Source: CBDCUC01 sp965222485 (lineage in GTDB: Bacteria; Pseudomonadota; Alphaproteobacteria; Rhizobiales; Hyphomicrobiaceae). Taken from it: DNA of 64,000 nt. The notes under the pieces are model-generated. The model was not told the origin of the DNA, ran no database searches, and saw only the letters and a list, made by a program, of their open reading frames with translations. Numbering within the stretch: the stretch's first letter is position 1; each line of letters starts with the position of its first letter. The DNA lies in NCBI GenBank assembly GCA_965222485.1, contig CBDCUC010000040.1, forward strand, positions 744,001 to 808,000, given 5' to 3'. This document shows positions 16,690 through 25,798 of this stretch, piece by piece. A program made the translations under genes and the position numbers.

Positions 16690-17598
16690 CTATTCCGCAT
16701 ATCCAGTTGCGGCGTCTCCCAATGCGTAGCCTTGCTTGATCGCATCTTTAACAACGTCGTGGGCGTAGGCGGGAAGGGCAAATGCGCCGGTGTGTACTTC
16801 CGGCGTCCAATATTTCAATTCCCGAATGCCTCGCTTCGCCATGCGCTTTGCGAGCTTTTTCTCATCTGCCTTGATGATGCTCTTCTTGTCCGTCGCTAGA
16901 TTAAGCGCAAAAGGTCCGCCGAAATAACACGGCTGCGTACACATGTAGGGAGCGACCCGTTTGAACAACGAGGCAAAGACCCGAGTCGTGCCGGCAAGAT
17001 GGTCAGGGAAGAGAAAAGGCAAACCGTTTTGCGTAACAAGAACGCCGCCCTTTTTTAGCGCCTGCTTGCAATCGGCGAAGAATTTGCGCGTGTGGAGGAC
17101 TGCGGAGGGACCGATCGGTTCTGACGAATCCACAATAATGGCGTCGAAGCGCTCGTCCGTCTCCGCCACGTATTTTAGCCCGTCGGCGATGACGATATCC
17201 GCCCTGGCACTATCGAACGCGTTGCCGGGTATTTCTGGATAATACTTGAGCGCGGTGTCGATGACCTCCCGGTCGATCTCACAAAGCGTCGCCTTGCTGA
17301 CGGAGGGATGTTTGAGGACCTCACGCAAAACCCCGCCATCACCGCCGCCGACGACAAGAACGCGCTCCGGTTTGCGTAATGCCATCAACGGCACATGCGC
17401 CATCATCTCATGGTAGACAAACTCATCGGACGTCGTCAGCTGACAAACGCCGTCAAGCATTAAAACCGTGCCCCACGTGTCATTGCGGAAGATGACCATG
17501 TGCTGGTGATCGGTCTTAACCTCATGCAGCACCTCCGAGGCCTGCAGCGCGACCCGCCAGTGCGGATGAAACGTTTCTTCAACCCAGCGATCGGTCAT
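16690..17598 (-). CDS. speE: spermidine synthase (polyamine aminopropyltransferase)
   Basis: Transfers aminopropyl from decarboxylated SAM to putrescine in the cytoplasm. At 302 residues it has the family blocks WGTVLMLDGVCQLTTSDEF, VLVVGGGDGG (nucleotide site) and IIVDSSEPIGPS (usually DSTDP-GPA; the second Asp is Glu here). HEMMAHVPL is also conserved. It lies 146 bp downstream of speD, which supplies its co-substrate, so the two probably form one pathway unit. Confidence 0.95.
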   Translation of the reverse strand: MTDRWVEETFHPHWRVALQASEVLHEVKTDHQHMVIFRNDTWGTVLMLDGVCQLTTSDEFVYHEMMAHVPLMALRKPERVLVVGGGDGGVLREVLKHPSVSKATLCEIDREVIDTALKYYPEIPGNAFDSARADIVIADGLKYVAETDERFDAIIVDSSEPIGPSAVLHTRKFFADCKQALKKGGVLVTQNGLPFLFPDHLAGTTRVFASLFKRVAPYMCTQPCYFGGPFALNLATDKKSIIKADEKKLAKRMAKRGIRELKYWTPEVHTGAFALPAYAHDVVKDAIKQGYALGDAATGYAE

Positions 17599-17691
17599 GT
17601 GATCTACGCTCCTTTTCCGGGCACGGACCTTGCGGCGCTTGGTACATCACGATCTATGTACAAGATCAAGCAACAGCACAGCCAAGTTCGC

Positions 17692-17710
17692 GGCGGCCCT
17701 GGTGGCCGCC
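17692..17710. terminator. hairpin between speD and speE
   Basis: A perfect 7-bp inverted repeat GGCGGCC / GGCCGCC with a 5-nt loop in the speD-speE gap. No T run follows on the minus strand. It could be a partial terminator or RNA-stability element adjusting speE relative to speD. Confidence 0.4.
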
Positions 17711-17744
17711 GGCAAACTGTGCCTGCTAGGGTCTCTAGGTTTGC

Positions 17745-18302
17745 CTAAGCGGCGATGCGCGACTTCACTTTCAGCACACGCACCGGAGCCGTCTTGGAAG
17801 CTGCAGTTTGCCACTTGAGCTCGTCGAGCTCTTCGCCACGCAGGTGCTCCTTGACGACAACATCGTCCGCATCGAACGCCTCACCCAAGATGTCGATCGC
17901 CAGGTGTGGCTGAGCATCTCCGCACATGAAGACATCGAGTGCTGCGTAATCCGCTTCCGGCCAGCTGTGTATCGAGATGTGACTCTCCGACAGCACAGCA
18001 ACGCCGGATACGCCTCCATTGGGCGTGAAATGGTGTAGGTGAATATGCAGCAAGGTGGCGCCAGCAACTTCAACACAACGTCGCAGTGTGTCTTCGACGT
18101 ATTTCAGGTCGTCCAACCTCTTGGCGCCGAACAGATCGATTATCAGATGGGTTCCGGCGTATCGGACCCCGTCGCGCTCTATAAAGAAGTCTTTTCTGTC
18201 GTCGTGCGCGGCCGGCGCACTTTTATGTAATTCTTCCTTTTGGGCGGTGCTTGAACGAGTCAAGTCCATCCCCAATTGGAAGAGGGCGTCATCAAAGGCC
18301 AT
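17745..18302 (-). CDS. speD: S-adenosylmethionine decarboxylase proenzyme
   Basis: Produces decarboxylated SAM for spermidine synthesis. It is the short bacterial type: self-cleavage between Glu106 and Ser107 in LSESHIS creates the pyruvoyl group, and catalytic His112 and Cys127 lie exactly 5 and 20 residues beyond that Ser, as in characterised class 1b enzymes. The 185 residues include a 45-residue N-terminal extension before the core. The ATG at 18302 follows a GGGGAGGG site. Upstream of speE on the same strand. Confidence 0.94.
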   Translation of the reverse strand: MAFDDALFQLGMDLTRSSTAQKEELHKSAPAAHDDRKDFFIERDGVRYAGTHLIIDLFGAKRLDDLKYVEDTLRRCVEVAGATLLHIHLHHFTPNGGVSGVAVLSESHISIHSWPEADYAALDVFMCGDAQPHLAIDILGEAFDADDVVVKEHLRGEELDELKWQTAASKTAPVRVLKVKSRIAA

Positions 18303-18620
18303 GTGACCCTCCCCAACCAGCAGATAGAGGTGACCCGCCCGCTCCTTACCTTTGGGCTTACCACAACCTTTGGGGCAGGTGGACGAACGGAGGGCCCCCG
18401 TATGACGGCTCAGAGGCGAGCATGCAAGTGAAAAATCGAATTATGACACTCAAATAGTTTTTCGCATATCAACGTAAACGTAACTAACCCCGCTTCAGGT
18501 TGATTCGAGACCCAAGACATCAACGTCCTGACACCGCAAAGCTCAGCAAAACGTCGCCAGGAAGCGACATTCCGCGCAATCTGACATACATGCATGTTTC
18601 GCGCGCACGCGCGGGCTCAC
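18303..18620. other. intergenic region upstream of speD
   Basis: About 320 bp between the asmA-like stop and speD. A CG-alternating inverted repeat near 18600-18613 could end the asmA transcript. No known polyamine leader or riboswitch was recognised and no gene is supported. Confidence 0.5.
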
Positions 18621-21155
18621 CTAATCCCCAAACAGACCATCGAGCAGCTTCTTCGCGTCGATCTTTTTCTTCTTCCCATCGCCGCCTGAAGCGTCCTCAC
18701 CGCCACCGAGAAGATTGTCGAGAATTTCGCCGGCCTTTTTGCCTTTGAACTGTTCTCCGATCTTTTTCACCGTTTCAACGGCAGCATCCGGATCGGACAG
18801 GACCCCGGCGAGGTCGGGCGTATATTTTATGTTGTCAAAACTGCCGTGAACGCGCACCGGTATGACAATTCCTTTATGTCCCTCGCTGCCGCCCTGACCC
18901 GCAAGATCGGCAACCAGTTTTGGTGACACGGTGTAGTCGACCCTACGCGGCGGCAGCATGATACGACCCTGGCCTGTGACGCGCATCAGCGGCGATAGCA
19001 TTTTTAGGTCTTTGTTTTCCGCAATACCGTTCTTGACGATGAAGCTTGCGGACAACTCACTGAAGTCAGTCTTTTCGGTCTCCGCCTGATTGAGCCCGTC
19101 CAATTGCCCTGCTTTGAGTCGGCGAATGGCGCGCGGAATGTTCATTCCGACGATCGCACCGTCTAAGAAGTTGAGTTTGGCCGTACCACCCAGTGTTTCC
19201 ATGAGTTGACGCTCGCTGCCAGCGCGGCCCGACAACGCAATTGTGAGGTTGCCTCGGCCTGAGATCCGATCAATCCCGGCCGCATCCGTGAGGAAGGGCC
19301 GCGCCGAGACTCCGTCCACGGCCATGCTAAGCCCGACACCAGCCGCAGCCTTGTTGGCATCGACTGTGACGATGCCGCGTCCGCGACCGTCGTAAAGTTG
19401 CGCTTCGTCGAGATGCGTCTTCATGATCGCCTTCTTCAGCTCAACATTTAGCTGCGTACGGTCAATCTTGATTTGTTGGAACAGCAGGCGGCCAACAGCC
19501 AGCTTTGCGTTGGCGTCAAAACCCTTGAGCGCCGACAGATCAATCGGCTCATTGCTCCAACCATTTCGTTTGGTATAGCCGCGAACCTGCGGCTGCGTTC
19601 GATCAAGCAGGTCGTCGATCGATTGTGGCGCACCACCGTCGCCGCCAGACCTCTTGCCTTGGCCGGCGCTTTTCGCCTTGACCTTTTTGCCACTAGTGGC
19701 CCGCTTGGATGACTTGGTGCCGTCTCCACCGCCTCCGATGTACTTATTGAGGTCGAGTTCAGATAGGCGCAGATCTGCGCGCACGTGCGGTCTCTCGCCC
19801 GCTGTCTCGACGCTCACGGTCCCTTTTGCCGTTGCACCGTCTAAAGACATATCCGCGTCGATGAGACTGTATGTGGCACCTTGGACGCTAAGCCGGCCCT
19901 TGGCATTAAACGCGCCATACCCGCTGGCCTCAGGCAACTGGGAGCCCAGCCAGGCCGCGAGACTGCGAACGGACTTCGATGCCGCAGATATTCCACCGTC
20001 CATGCTGAGGCCGCCGGCAAGCGCCAATGCGCCGTTGAATTGTGCCTCGACAGGTTTTGCCGCCACCGTGACCGCAAGCTTTGCGGGACGATCCTTCAAG
20101 ATCGATTGCACGGATGTCAGTGTACCGTCGAAGTTGATGACCTCTTTCTTCCAGCGAAGATCACCATTCGCTCTGAGCGGTTGGTCGATAGCATCAAGGC
20201 CAAGCGTTACGTTGATCGCATCGATGCGTTCGCTCGCTCCCGTCGCATCGTCCGTATAATTCAACGTACCGTTGTCGATGCGAACATCGCCAAGTTCAAG
20301 CTGGTCTAAAGCAGCCGCCGTGCCGCCCGCAGCCGCTTGCGCGGCCAATGGCAACAATGCGACATCAAATTGCGTCTGACTATCAGCCTGCGCCAGTTGA
20401 ACACGTGCCGGCTTCACTGGCCCGATGGCAAAATCCCACGACTTTCTACCCTTAGCGTCGGCGCGCAGGTTAAAGACAGGGTTTTCTAGAACCAGTGTAT
20501 CGACGGCGACCTGCCGGCTGAGCAACGGCAGCAACCTTATGCGCACCGTCAGACTGTCCATTTCCACGAGCGGTGCACCACCCATGTCCGGCGGGGCGGA
20601 TAACGACACCTTCTCCATGGATACGCCAAGGCGAGGAAAGAGCGTGAAGCTTGTCGGACCTTTGATCGACAGGTCTCGTCCCGTCTGCGCTTTCACTTGC
20701 GCAATCGCCTGCGAACGGATGACGCCCGTAGGCGGTGCGAGCATAAGGAAAGCAACGCCTGCAATCACCACGGTGGCGATGGCGACCGCTGCGTAAAGCG
20801 CCCACTTGAGCATGCCGGAAGATTGGTTCGGCGGTCCGGGGCGGCGTGGCCCGCCCTGCCCAGGACGTCGCGGTCCAGGCCGGCCCGGCACGCCCGCCTG
20901 TCCGGGATGCCCCGGTGCGCCATACTGCCCGTGTTGCTGCATACCTTGGTGAGGGTGCCGTCCGCCTTGTGCTCCATGCGCCGAAGGCGGTGGCTGTCCT
21001 CCTTGCTGCTGGCGGGGTCTACCCTGGAGCGGCGGCGGCTCTTGGTGCGTCGGGTGTGCCGGTCGGTTCCCATGCGCAGGCCCTGGCAGCGTCGGTCCAC
21101 CCGGACCTTGTTGCGGGCGACGTTGTGGCGGCTGTGGGGGGCGCCGATTCGTCAT
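18621..21155 (-). CDS. AsmA family protein with a long disordered N-terminus
   Basis: An 844-residue envelope protein. Residues 1-115 are extremely rich in Pro, Gln, Gly, Arg and His; a single membrane helix follows (about 116-140), then the AsmA beta-rich domain with the family opening ITGPTSF-like (DLSIKGPTSFTLFPRLGV split in two) and a C-terminal AsmA_2 block (TAKLNFLDGAIVGMNI region, then RVTGQGRIMLPP). AsmA-type proteins are linked to phospholipid transport and outer-membrane assembly. The 115-residue cytoplasmic tail is unusual. Confidence 0.82.
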   Translation of the reverse strand: MTNRRPPQPPQRRPQQGPGGPTLPGPAHGNRPAHPTHQEPPPLQGRPRQQQGGQPPPSAHGAQGGRHPHQGMQQHGQYGAPGHPGQAGVPGRPGPRRPGQGGPRRPGPPNQSSGMLKWALYAAVAIATVVIAGVAFLMLAPPTGVIRSQAIAQVKAQTGRDLSIKGPTSFTLFPRLGVSMEKVSLSAPPDMGGAPLVEMDSLTVRIRLLPLLSRQVAVDTLVLENPVFNLRADAKGRKSWDFAIGPVKPARVQLAQADSQTQFDVALLPLAAQAAAGGTAAALDQLELGDVRIDNGTLNYTDDATGASERIDAINVTLGLDAIDQPLRANGDLRWKKEVINFDGTLTSVQSILKDRPAKLAVTVAAKPVEAQFNGALALAGGLSMDGGISAASKSVRSLAAWLGSQLPEASGYGAFNAKGRLSVQGATYSLIDADMSLDGATAKGTVSVETAGERPHVRADLRLSELDLNKYIGGGGDGTKSSKRATSGKKVKAKSAGQGKRSGGDGGAPQSIDDLLDRTQPQVRGYTKRNGWSNEPIDLSALKGFDANAKLAVGRLLFQQIKIDRTQLNVELKKAIMKTHLDEAQLYDGRGRGIVTVDANKAAAGVGLSMAVDGVSARPFLTDAAGIDRISGRGNLTIALSGRAGSERQLMETLGGTAKLNFLDGAIVGMNIPRAIRRLKAGQLDGLNQAETEKTDFSELSASFIVKNGIAENKDLKMLSPLMRVTGQGRIMLPPRRVDYTVSPKLVADLAGQGGSEGHKGIVIPVRVHGSFDNIKYTPDLAGVLSDPDAAVETVKKIGEQFKGKKAGEILDNLLGGGEDASGGDGKKKKIDAKKLLDGLFGD

Positions 21156-21485
21156 GGCGTGATATCAAGCTCTCAATCTGTTTCCGGATGTTGGGCCGCT
21201 TCGGTTCGTCTGTCCGGCTTGTGGCCGGTCGAAGTTCATGAGCCGCCCGTGTCAATTTCCGCCGCGCCGTTCCGCGCCCTGCCAATTCCACCGACTTTAA
21301 AAAGGTCGGCCATTCTGCCGTACGCTAATCCCGCATTATGTCACTGCAACGCTCGCCAAACCATGGCGTGCTCGAATGTTTTCCACGCCGTCGAAACGCA
21401 ATCAACGACTATGGCGGTAAAACTGCTTCACCGATATGCTGCTGCGAAATATATGGCGTACGCGTAACAAAATTAAGGGGGGATC
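21156..21485. other. intergenic region between divergent asmA-like and CNT transporter genes
   Basis: About 330 bp with no supported gene and no clear repeat. It should hold both promoters; I could not place them. Confidence 0.5.
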
Positions 21486-22757
21486 ATGGCGCTCACTTTT
21501 CAGGGCCTCTTGGGCGTCATTTTGATACCGCTTCTGGTTTGGATCACATCCGAGGCTCGGCGGCATTTCCCGCCCCAAAAACTGCTGCTGATCATCCTTT
21601 CAGCCCTTATCGTTCAAGCAGCCCTTGCGCTAATTCTTTTGCGGCTCCCAAGCGCGCGCTATTTTTTTGACGGGCTGGCAGGCGCGGTCGTGGCACTACA
21701 GGCGGCAACAGATACCGGCTCCAGGTTGTTGTTCGGATATCTCGCCGGCGGGCCCGCGCCGTACACAATGAGCAATCCTGAGAACGCATACCTGCTGGCG
21801 TTTCGCGCCCTCCCGATGATCCTTGTGCTGAGCGCAATCGTGCGACTGTTGTACCACTGGGGCGTCTTGCAGCGTGTGGTTGCCGCATTCGCAGTTCTTT
21901 TGCGCCGAACGGTCGGCGCTGGGGGTGCGCTGGGCACCGTGGCGGCGGCAAGTGTTTTCTTGGGCACGGTGGAGGCGCCACTGATGATCAGGCCCTATCT
22001 GAAAAACATGGGTCGCGGCGCACTATTCGCTACGATGGTGGTGCTCATGTCGACAGTGGCAGGCACCGTTATGGCGCTATATGCCGGCATCCTGGCGCCT
22101 GTCGTGCCCGGCGCGGCAGGACATTTGCTCGCTGCCTCTGTCATGAACGTGCCCGGAGCCTTGATGCTATCGCGCTTAGCGGTGCCGCAAGGGTTTGAGG
22201 ACAGTGGGCCGCACGACGCGCAAATCGTAATGGAGGACGCGCCGGTAAGTTCCATGGACGCCATTGCGCAAGGTGCCATTGAAGGCTTGAAGCTTGTTGC
22301 AACCGTTGCCTCGCTGCTCATCGTAATCGTATCTCTGGTGGCCCTGCTGAACATGATGCTGTCGGCAGCAACCGCACCGTTTGGCGGCGAAGTCTCCTTG
22401 CAGTCGCTGTTGGGTATTCTCATGGCGCCAGTCGCCTGGGTGATCGGCATTCCATGGAGCGAGGCCACCACCGCAGGGTCCTTACTCGGGCAAAAATTCG
22501 TGCTCAACGAACTTCTTGCCTATCTGGAGATGGCCCAGGCACCACCTGCCGAGGCGCTGACAGAACGCTCGCGATTGATCATGACGTATGCCTTGTGTGG
22601 ATTCGCAAACTTGGGCTCACTTGGCATTCTAATCGGCGGGATGTCGGCCATGATGCCGGAACGGCGCTCTGAGATCGTCGCGTTGGCGCCGCGCGCGGTG
22701 ATCGTGGGTTTTTTGGCTACACTCCTGTCCGCATCAATTATAGGTTGCATAGCGTAG
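21486..22757 (+). CDS. concentrative nucleoside transporter (CNT/NupC family)
   Basis: A 423-residue inner-membrane protein with about 10 hydrophobic segments. It shows the CNT motifs around VFLGTVEAPLMIRPYL (substrate/cation region), GQKFVLNELLAYL and the C-terminal YALCGFANLGSLGI. CNT proteins import nucleosides with Na+ or H+. The ATG at 21486 follows AAGGGGGGATC. It stands alone; hpt (purine salvage) is 18 kb away. Whether purine or pyrimidine nucleosides are preferred cannot be read from sequence. Confidence 0.9.
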   Translation: MALTFQGLLGVILIPLLVWITSEARRHFPPQKLLLIILSALIVQAALALILLRLPSARYFFDGLAGAVVALQAATDTGSRLLFGYLAGGPAPYTMSNPENAYLLAFRALPMILVLSAIVRLLYHWGVLQRVVAAFAVLLRRTVGAGGALGTVAAASVFLGTVEAPLMIRPYLKNMGRGALFATMVVLMSTVAGTVMALYAGILAPVVPGAAGHLLAASVMNVPGALMLSRLAVPQGFEDSGPHDAQIVMEDAPVSSMDAIAQGAIEGLKLVATVASLLIVIVSLVALLNMMLSAATAPFGGEVSLQSLLGILMAPVAWVIGIPWSEATTAGSLLGQKFVLNELLAYLEMAQAPPAEALTERSRLIMTYALCGFANLGSLGILIGGMSAMMPERRSEIVALAPRAVIVGFLATLLSASIIGCIA

Positions 22758-22885
22758 CGTTGCCATAGTCGATCTTTGATCATGTATATATTACATTAAT
22801 TACAACAGGTTATAGAGACAAAAGCTATGGCGACAGACCAATATTTCGCCTAGATTCAGCCATTCGAATCGTGCAGATTCAACTT

Positions 22886-23668
22886 ATGCGTGAATCTGCA
22901 ACCTTATGTAACCGCTGCGTCAGTGTGCTGGAAAAGTTATCCAGCCTCCCGACCGCTATTCTCGCCATCCTGGCATGCGCCGCAGTGGCGCTCTTCCTTA
23001 TGTCGATGCGCCCTGCCACCGATGCAGCCCACGCTGCCGTGATGTCTGGCGCGTCCGCTCAATCGGTCTTAAGGGGCCGTGCCAGCATCATCGACGGAGA
23101 TACGATCGAGATTGACGGCCGCAGAGTCCGTATCGAAGGCATTGATGCGCCTGAGTTAGGACAACGCTGCCCGCGCCGCTGGGTTGGCACTTGGCGGTGC
23201 GGGCGCAGCGCAACGCGAGCCTTACGCCGCTTGATTTCCGGCAAGGAAGTCTCCTGCCAGCGCTTGGGCGCAGACAAATATTCGCGTGTTATTGCACGTT
23301 GCCATGCGGCCGGCACCGACATCGGTGCTTACATGGTCCGCACCGGATACGCTTGGGCATTCGTCAAGTATTCAAATACTTACGTTGCCGAGGAGGCTGC
23401 CGCACGCCGTGCCCGCAACGGCATATGGTCCGGCCGGCCGGCGCAACCTGCCTGGGAATACCGGCACCGCCATTGGGTGAGCGCCGAACAGAAGGCGCCG
23501 GAGGGCTGTCCGATCAAGGGCAACATTTCCTCGAAGGGAAGAATTTATCATCCCCCGTGGAGCCCTTGGTACGCCCGAACGACGATCACAAAGGAGCAGG
23601 GCGAACGCTGGTTTTGCAGCGAGGCGGAAGCCATGGCGGCAGGCTGGCGTCCGGTGGCGATTAATTAG
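22886..23668 (+). CDS. exported/membrane-anchored thermonuclease-like nuclease
   Basis: A staphylococcal-nuclease-fold protein of about 260 residues with one N-terminal hydrophobic segment (about 24-41). Catalytic residues are present: Arg82 in RVRIEG, Glu90 in DAPE and Arg134 in DKYSR. The C-terminal 60 residues carry a second alphaproteobacterial block (CPIKGNIS ... GERWFCSEAEA-AGWR) usually seen with this nuclease domain. ATG 22886 is used; an in-frame GTG at 22871 would add five residues. Likely a Ca2+-dependent nuclease acting outside the cytoplasm. Confidence 0.87.
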   Translation: MRESATLCNRCVSVLEKLSSLPTAILAILACAAVALFLMSMRPATDAAHAAVMSGASAQSVLRGRASIIDGDTIEIDGRRVRIEGIDAPELGQRCPRRWVGTWRCGRSATRALRRLISGKEVSCQRLGADKYSRVIARCHAAGTDIGAYMVRTGYAWAFVKYSNTYVAEEAAARRARNGIWSGRPAQPAWEYRHRHWVSAEQKAPEGCPIKGNISSKGRIYHPPWSPWYARTTITKEQGERWFCSEAEAMAAGWRPVAIN

Positions 23669-23793
23669 TGTGAATTCGATGAATTCGCAGACAGCGCGGA
23701 CGCCAAATTATAGCCAAAACAATGGTTTGCGGCTTGGTTGGTCATTTGTTGGCGCTAGGTCCCAAGACACTTGAGCACGCCATTGCATGCAAA

Positions 23794-23832
23794 ATGAGCT
23801 CATAATCCTTTGATGTGCGCAATGAGCTCATT
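23794..23832. promoter_or_regulatory. pair of identical palindromes (possible operator)
   Basis: The 10-bp palindrome ATGAGCTCAT occurs twice, at 23794-23803 and 23822-23831, 28 bp apart centre to centre; the second extends to AATGAGCTCATT. They lie about 130 bp upstream of the SoxYZ-like gene. Two copies on nearly the same helix phase fit a dimeric regulator binding twice. Confidence 0.4.
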
Positions 23833-23958
23833 GACTTGACCGGTCGGTTCAGGTGATGTTTCTGCACTTTATCTCCGGAGTTTCGCGTTCACCGGACTGG
23901 TGACAACGCCCCGAGTGTGAGAGCCAAGCAGCCAATCAACATCGATGGAAGCGAACCA

Positions 23959-24789
23959 ATGCGATCCTTCACTCCCCGTCTGAGAACAAACCCAATTCTC
24001 AATCTGGCCACGGTCATTGTTGCGGCATTCGCCCTGTGCATGCCGGCCGCCGCTAGTGAGTCATGGGGAGATTTGCGCGACGACCTGTTCGCAGACCGCC
24101 AATTGAACGATGGCGGTGCGGTCATGTCCATTGAGGCACCCTACCGTCCTGAAGACCAGACAGCGGTACCGGTGTCGGTTGTGGCAGGTTTCTCTGATGG
24201 GCGAACCATCAAGTCAGTGACATTCATCGTTGATGAAAATCCGGTTCCAGTCGCAGCAAAATTCGAGATTGGCGGCGCACGCAGCCATCTCAAGTTGGGT
24301 ATGAACCTGCGCTTTAATCGCGGCTCTGATTTCCGCACCGTAATCGAGGCCAGCGACGGCCAGCTTTACATGGCGTCGCGTTTCGTGAAATTCGCCGGTG
24401 GTCAGGCAGCGTGTTCCGCGCCACCAAATGGCTCGCCCGAAGAGATCATGGCGAACATGGGCAAAATGACACTGCAACACGCCGCCAGGGCAACGGCAGC
24501 AACCGAAATTCGGCCAACGGCAGAGTTTGTTTTGTCCCATCCCAACCACTCCGGGATGGTGCTCGACCAAAGGACCTTGCTCTACATTCCCCTGCGCATC
24601 GTTTCTGAGGTAAAGGTTCAGCAGGGCGACGAATTGGTGATGAAGATGTCTGGATCAATCGCGGTATCGCAGGATCCAAAAATCAGTTTTGATTACCGCG
24701 TCAATGGCGCGCAGACATTGGATATTGCGGTAAACGACTCAGATGGCACCAGCTGGCAGCGCACGTTCCCGATTAACCGGGGCAGCTGA
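23959..24789 (+). CDS. quinoprotein-dehydrogenase-associated SoxYZ-like carrier
   Basis: A 276-residue exported protein (signal peptide cleaved near PAAA-SE, about residue 31) that fuses a SoxY-like and a SoxZ-like domain. The first half has APYRPEDQTAVPVSV and ends near AACSAP; the second half has the SoxZ pattern HPNHSGMVLDQ. The fused family is usually found beside PQQ-dependent methanol dehydrogenases of the XoxF type in methylotrophs. No quinoprotein dehydrogenase is in this window, so its partner is elsewhere. ATG 23959 is preferred over GTG 23917. Confidence 0.78.
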   Translation: MRSFTPRLRTNPILNLATVIVAAFALCMPAAASESWGDLRDDLFADRQLNDGGAVMSIEAPYRPEDQTAVPVSVVAGFSDGRTIKSVTFIVDENPVPVAAKFEIGGARSHLKLGMNLRFNRGSDFRTVIEASDGQLYMASRFVKFAGGQAACSAPPNGSPEEIMANMGKMTLQHAARATAATEIRPTAEFVLSHPNHSGMVLDQRTLLYIPLRIVSEVKVQQGDELVMKMSGSIAVSQDPKISFDYRVNGAQTLDIAVNDSDGTSWQRTFPINRGS

Positions 24790-25060
24790 CAAGCACGGTC
24801 ACTTGTTAGGCCATGTGGGCCCCTGCGGCATGGATTTGATTCTGTCGCCCCAGTGGAGCGCTCGCTCGCGCGTATTAATGTGGGTTTTGATACAGATCCA
24901 GCGATTGCGCCGTCATTAGCGTATCGGGCTCGGCCCGCGCATTGACTCACGGTCGGTGCAAGTTTTCGCTGCGATACTGAGACACTGATTTCATGTGCCC
25001 GTTGAAGCATCAGCAGCCATGCCGCGACGGGTGTTATTTTCAATCAGGAATTTTGCGCAA

Positions 25061-25711
25061 ATGGCATTCTGGAAAACTAACAAGGACGCCGCGGCGGAGA
25101 CCGCCGCGTCCCCCGACGAAGAAAAAGCTCCCGCGACACCCATTATCAGGGCGGGTAACGCTGCCACCGACAACAATCGCCCGGCATCGGAAGCCGGAAC
25201 TGGGTCTAAGGCTGCGCCACTTCCTCTTGAACAGCGACGCAAAGTTGCCGCCGCGTCCAAGATGGCGGCTGCGACCTTCGGTGAGATTGTTTCAATCCTC
25301 ATGCGCTCAAAAACTTATCGCGCCTCTACGCTCGGTGATCTGGAATGGCTCGTAACGCCTGCCGTGCAGTCACGCCAGTTCTCGCTTGCAGAGGCGCAAT
25401 CAAAGTCAAATGGCCTGACCGCACCGGTTGCCGTCGTTCTTTGGGCTTGCGTGTCGGACGAGGTCGACAAGCGGCTGCAGGCTAATCAGCAGGAACGCAT
25501 CAAGTTGGAGCCTGCTGAGTGGACCTCAGGCGACAACCTGTGGGTTGTTGATGCTGTTGGCGGTGCCAGAGTGGTGCAAGCGCAGATAAAGCGACTGCAG
25601 CAGACTGACTGGGCCGGCCGCACGGTCAAGCTGCGCACGCGTCAGAAGGATGGCTCAATTCGCGCCGTAAAATTGGAGCCATCTGCCGGAGACGATTCAG
25701 CACAGCAATGA
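25061..25711 (+). CDS. HlyC-family (RTX toxin-activating) lysine acyltransferase-like protein
   Basis: A 216-residue protein: a disordered Ala/Pro-rich N-terminal 55 residues, then the HlyC domain. Conserved blocks include GEIVSILMRS, WLVTPAVQSRQFSLAEA, PVAVVLWACVSDEVD and the diagnostic AEWTSGDNLWVVDAVG with Asp164. The catalytic His of E. coli HlyC (His23, in S-x-x-H-R) is Tyr86 here, while the Ser three residues before it is kept (Ser83). No RTX toxin or type I exporter is nearby. ATG 25061 is preferred; 25019 is an alternative. Confidence 0.8.
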   Translation: MAFWKTNKDAAAETAASPDEEKAPATPIIRAGNAATDNNRPASEAGTGSKAAPLPLEQRRKVAAASKMAAATFGEIVSILMRSKTYRASTLGDLEWLVTPAVQSRQFSLAEAQSKSNGLTAPVAVVLWACVSDEVDKRLQANQQERIKLEPAEWTSGDNLWVVDAVGGARVVQAQIKRLQQTDWAGRTVKLRTRQKDGSIRAVKLEPSAGDDSAQQ

Positions 25712-25798
25712 GAGCCCTAGTCTGGCTTAAATGTTGATGACGTAGGCGACGTTCTGACCAAAGTGCATCTTGTACGCTTTAAAATTGCATACCTTGCA

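Noticed and set aside
23959..24789. Invasion-associated locus B (IalB) family assignment
   Set aside because: The AEDQ...VPVSV and HPNHSGM blocks fit SoxY and SoxZ halves better than IalB.
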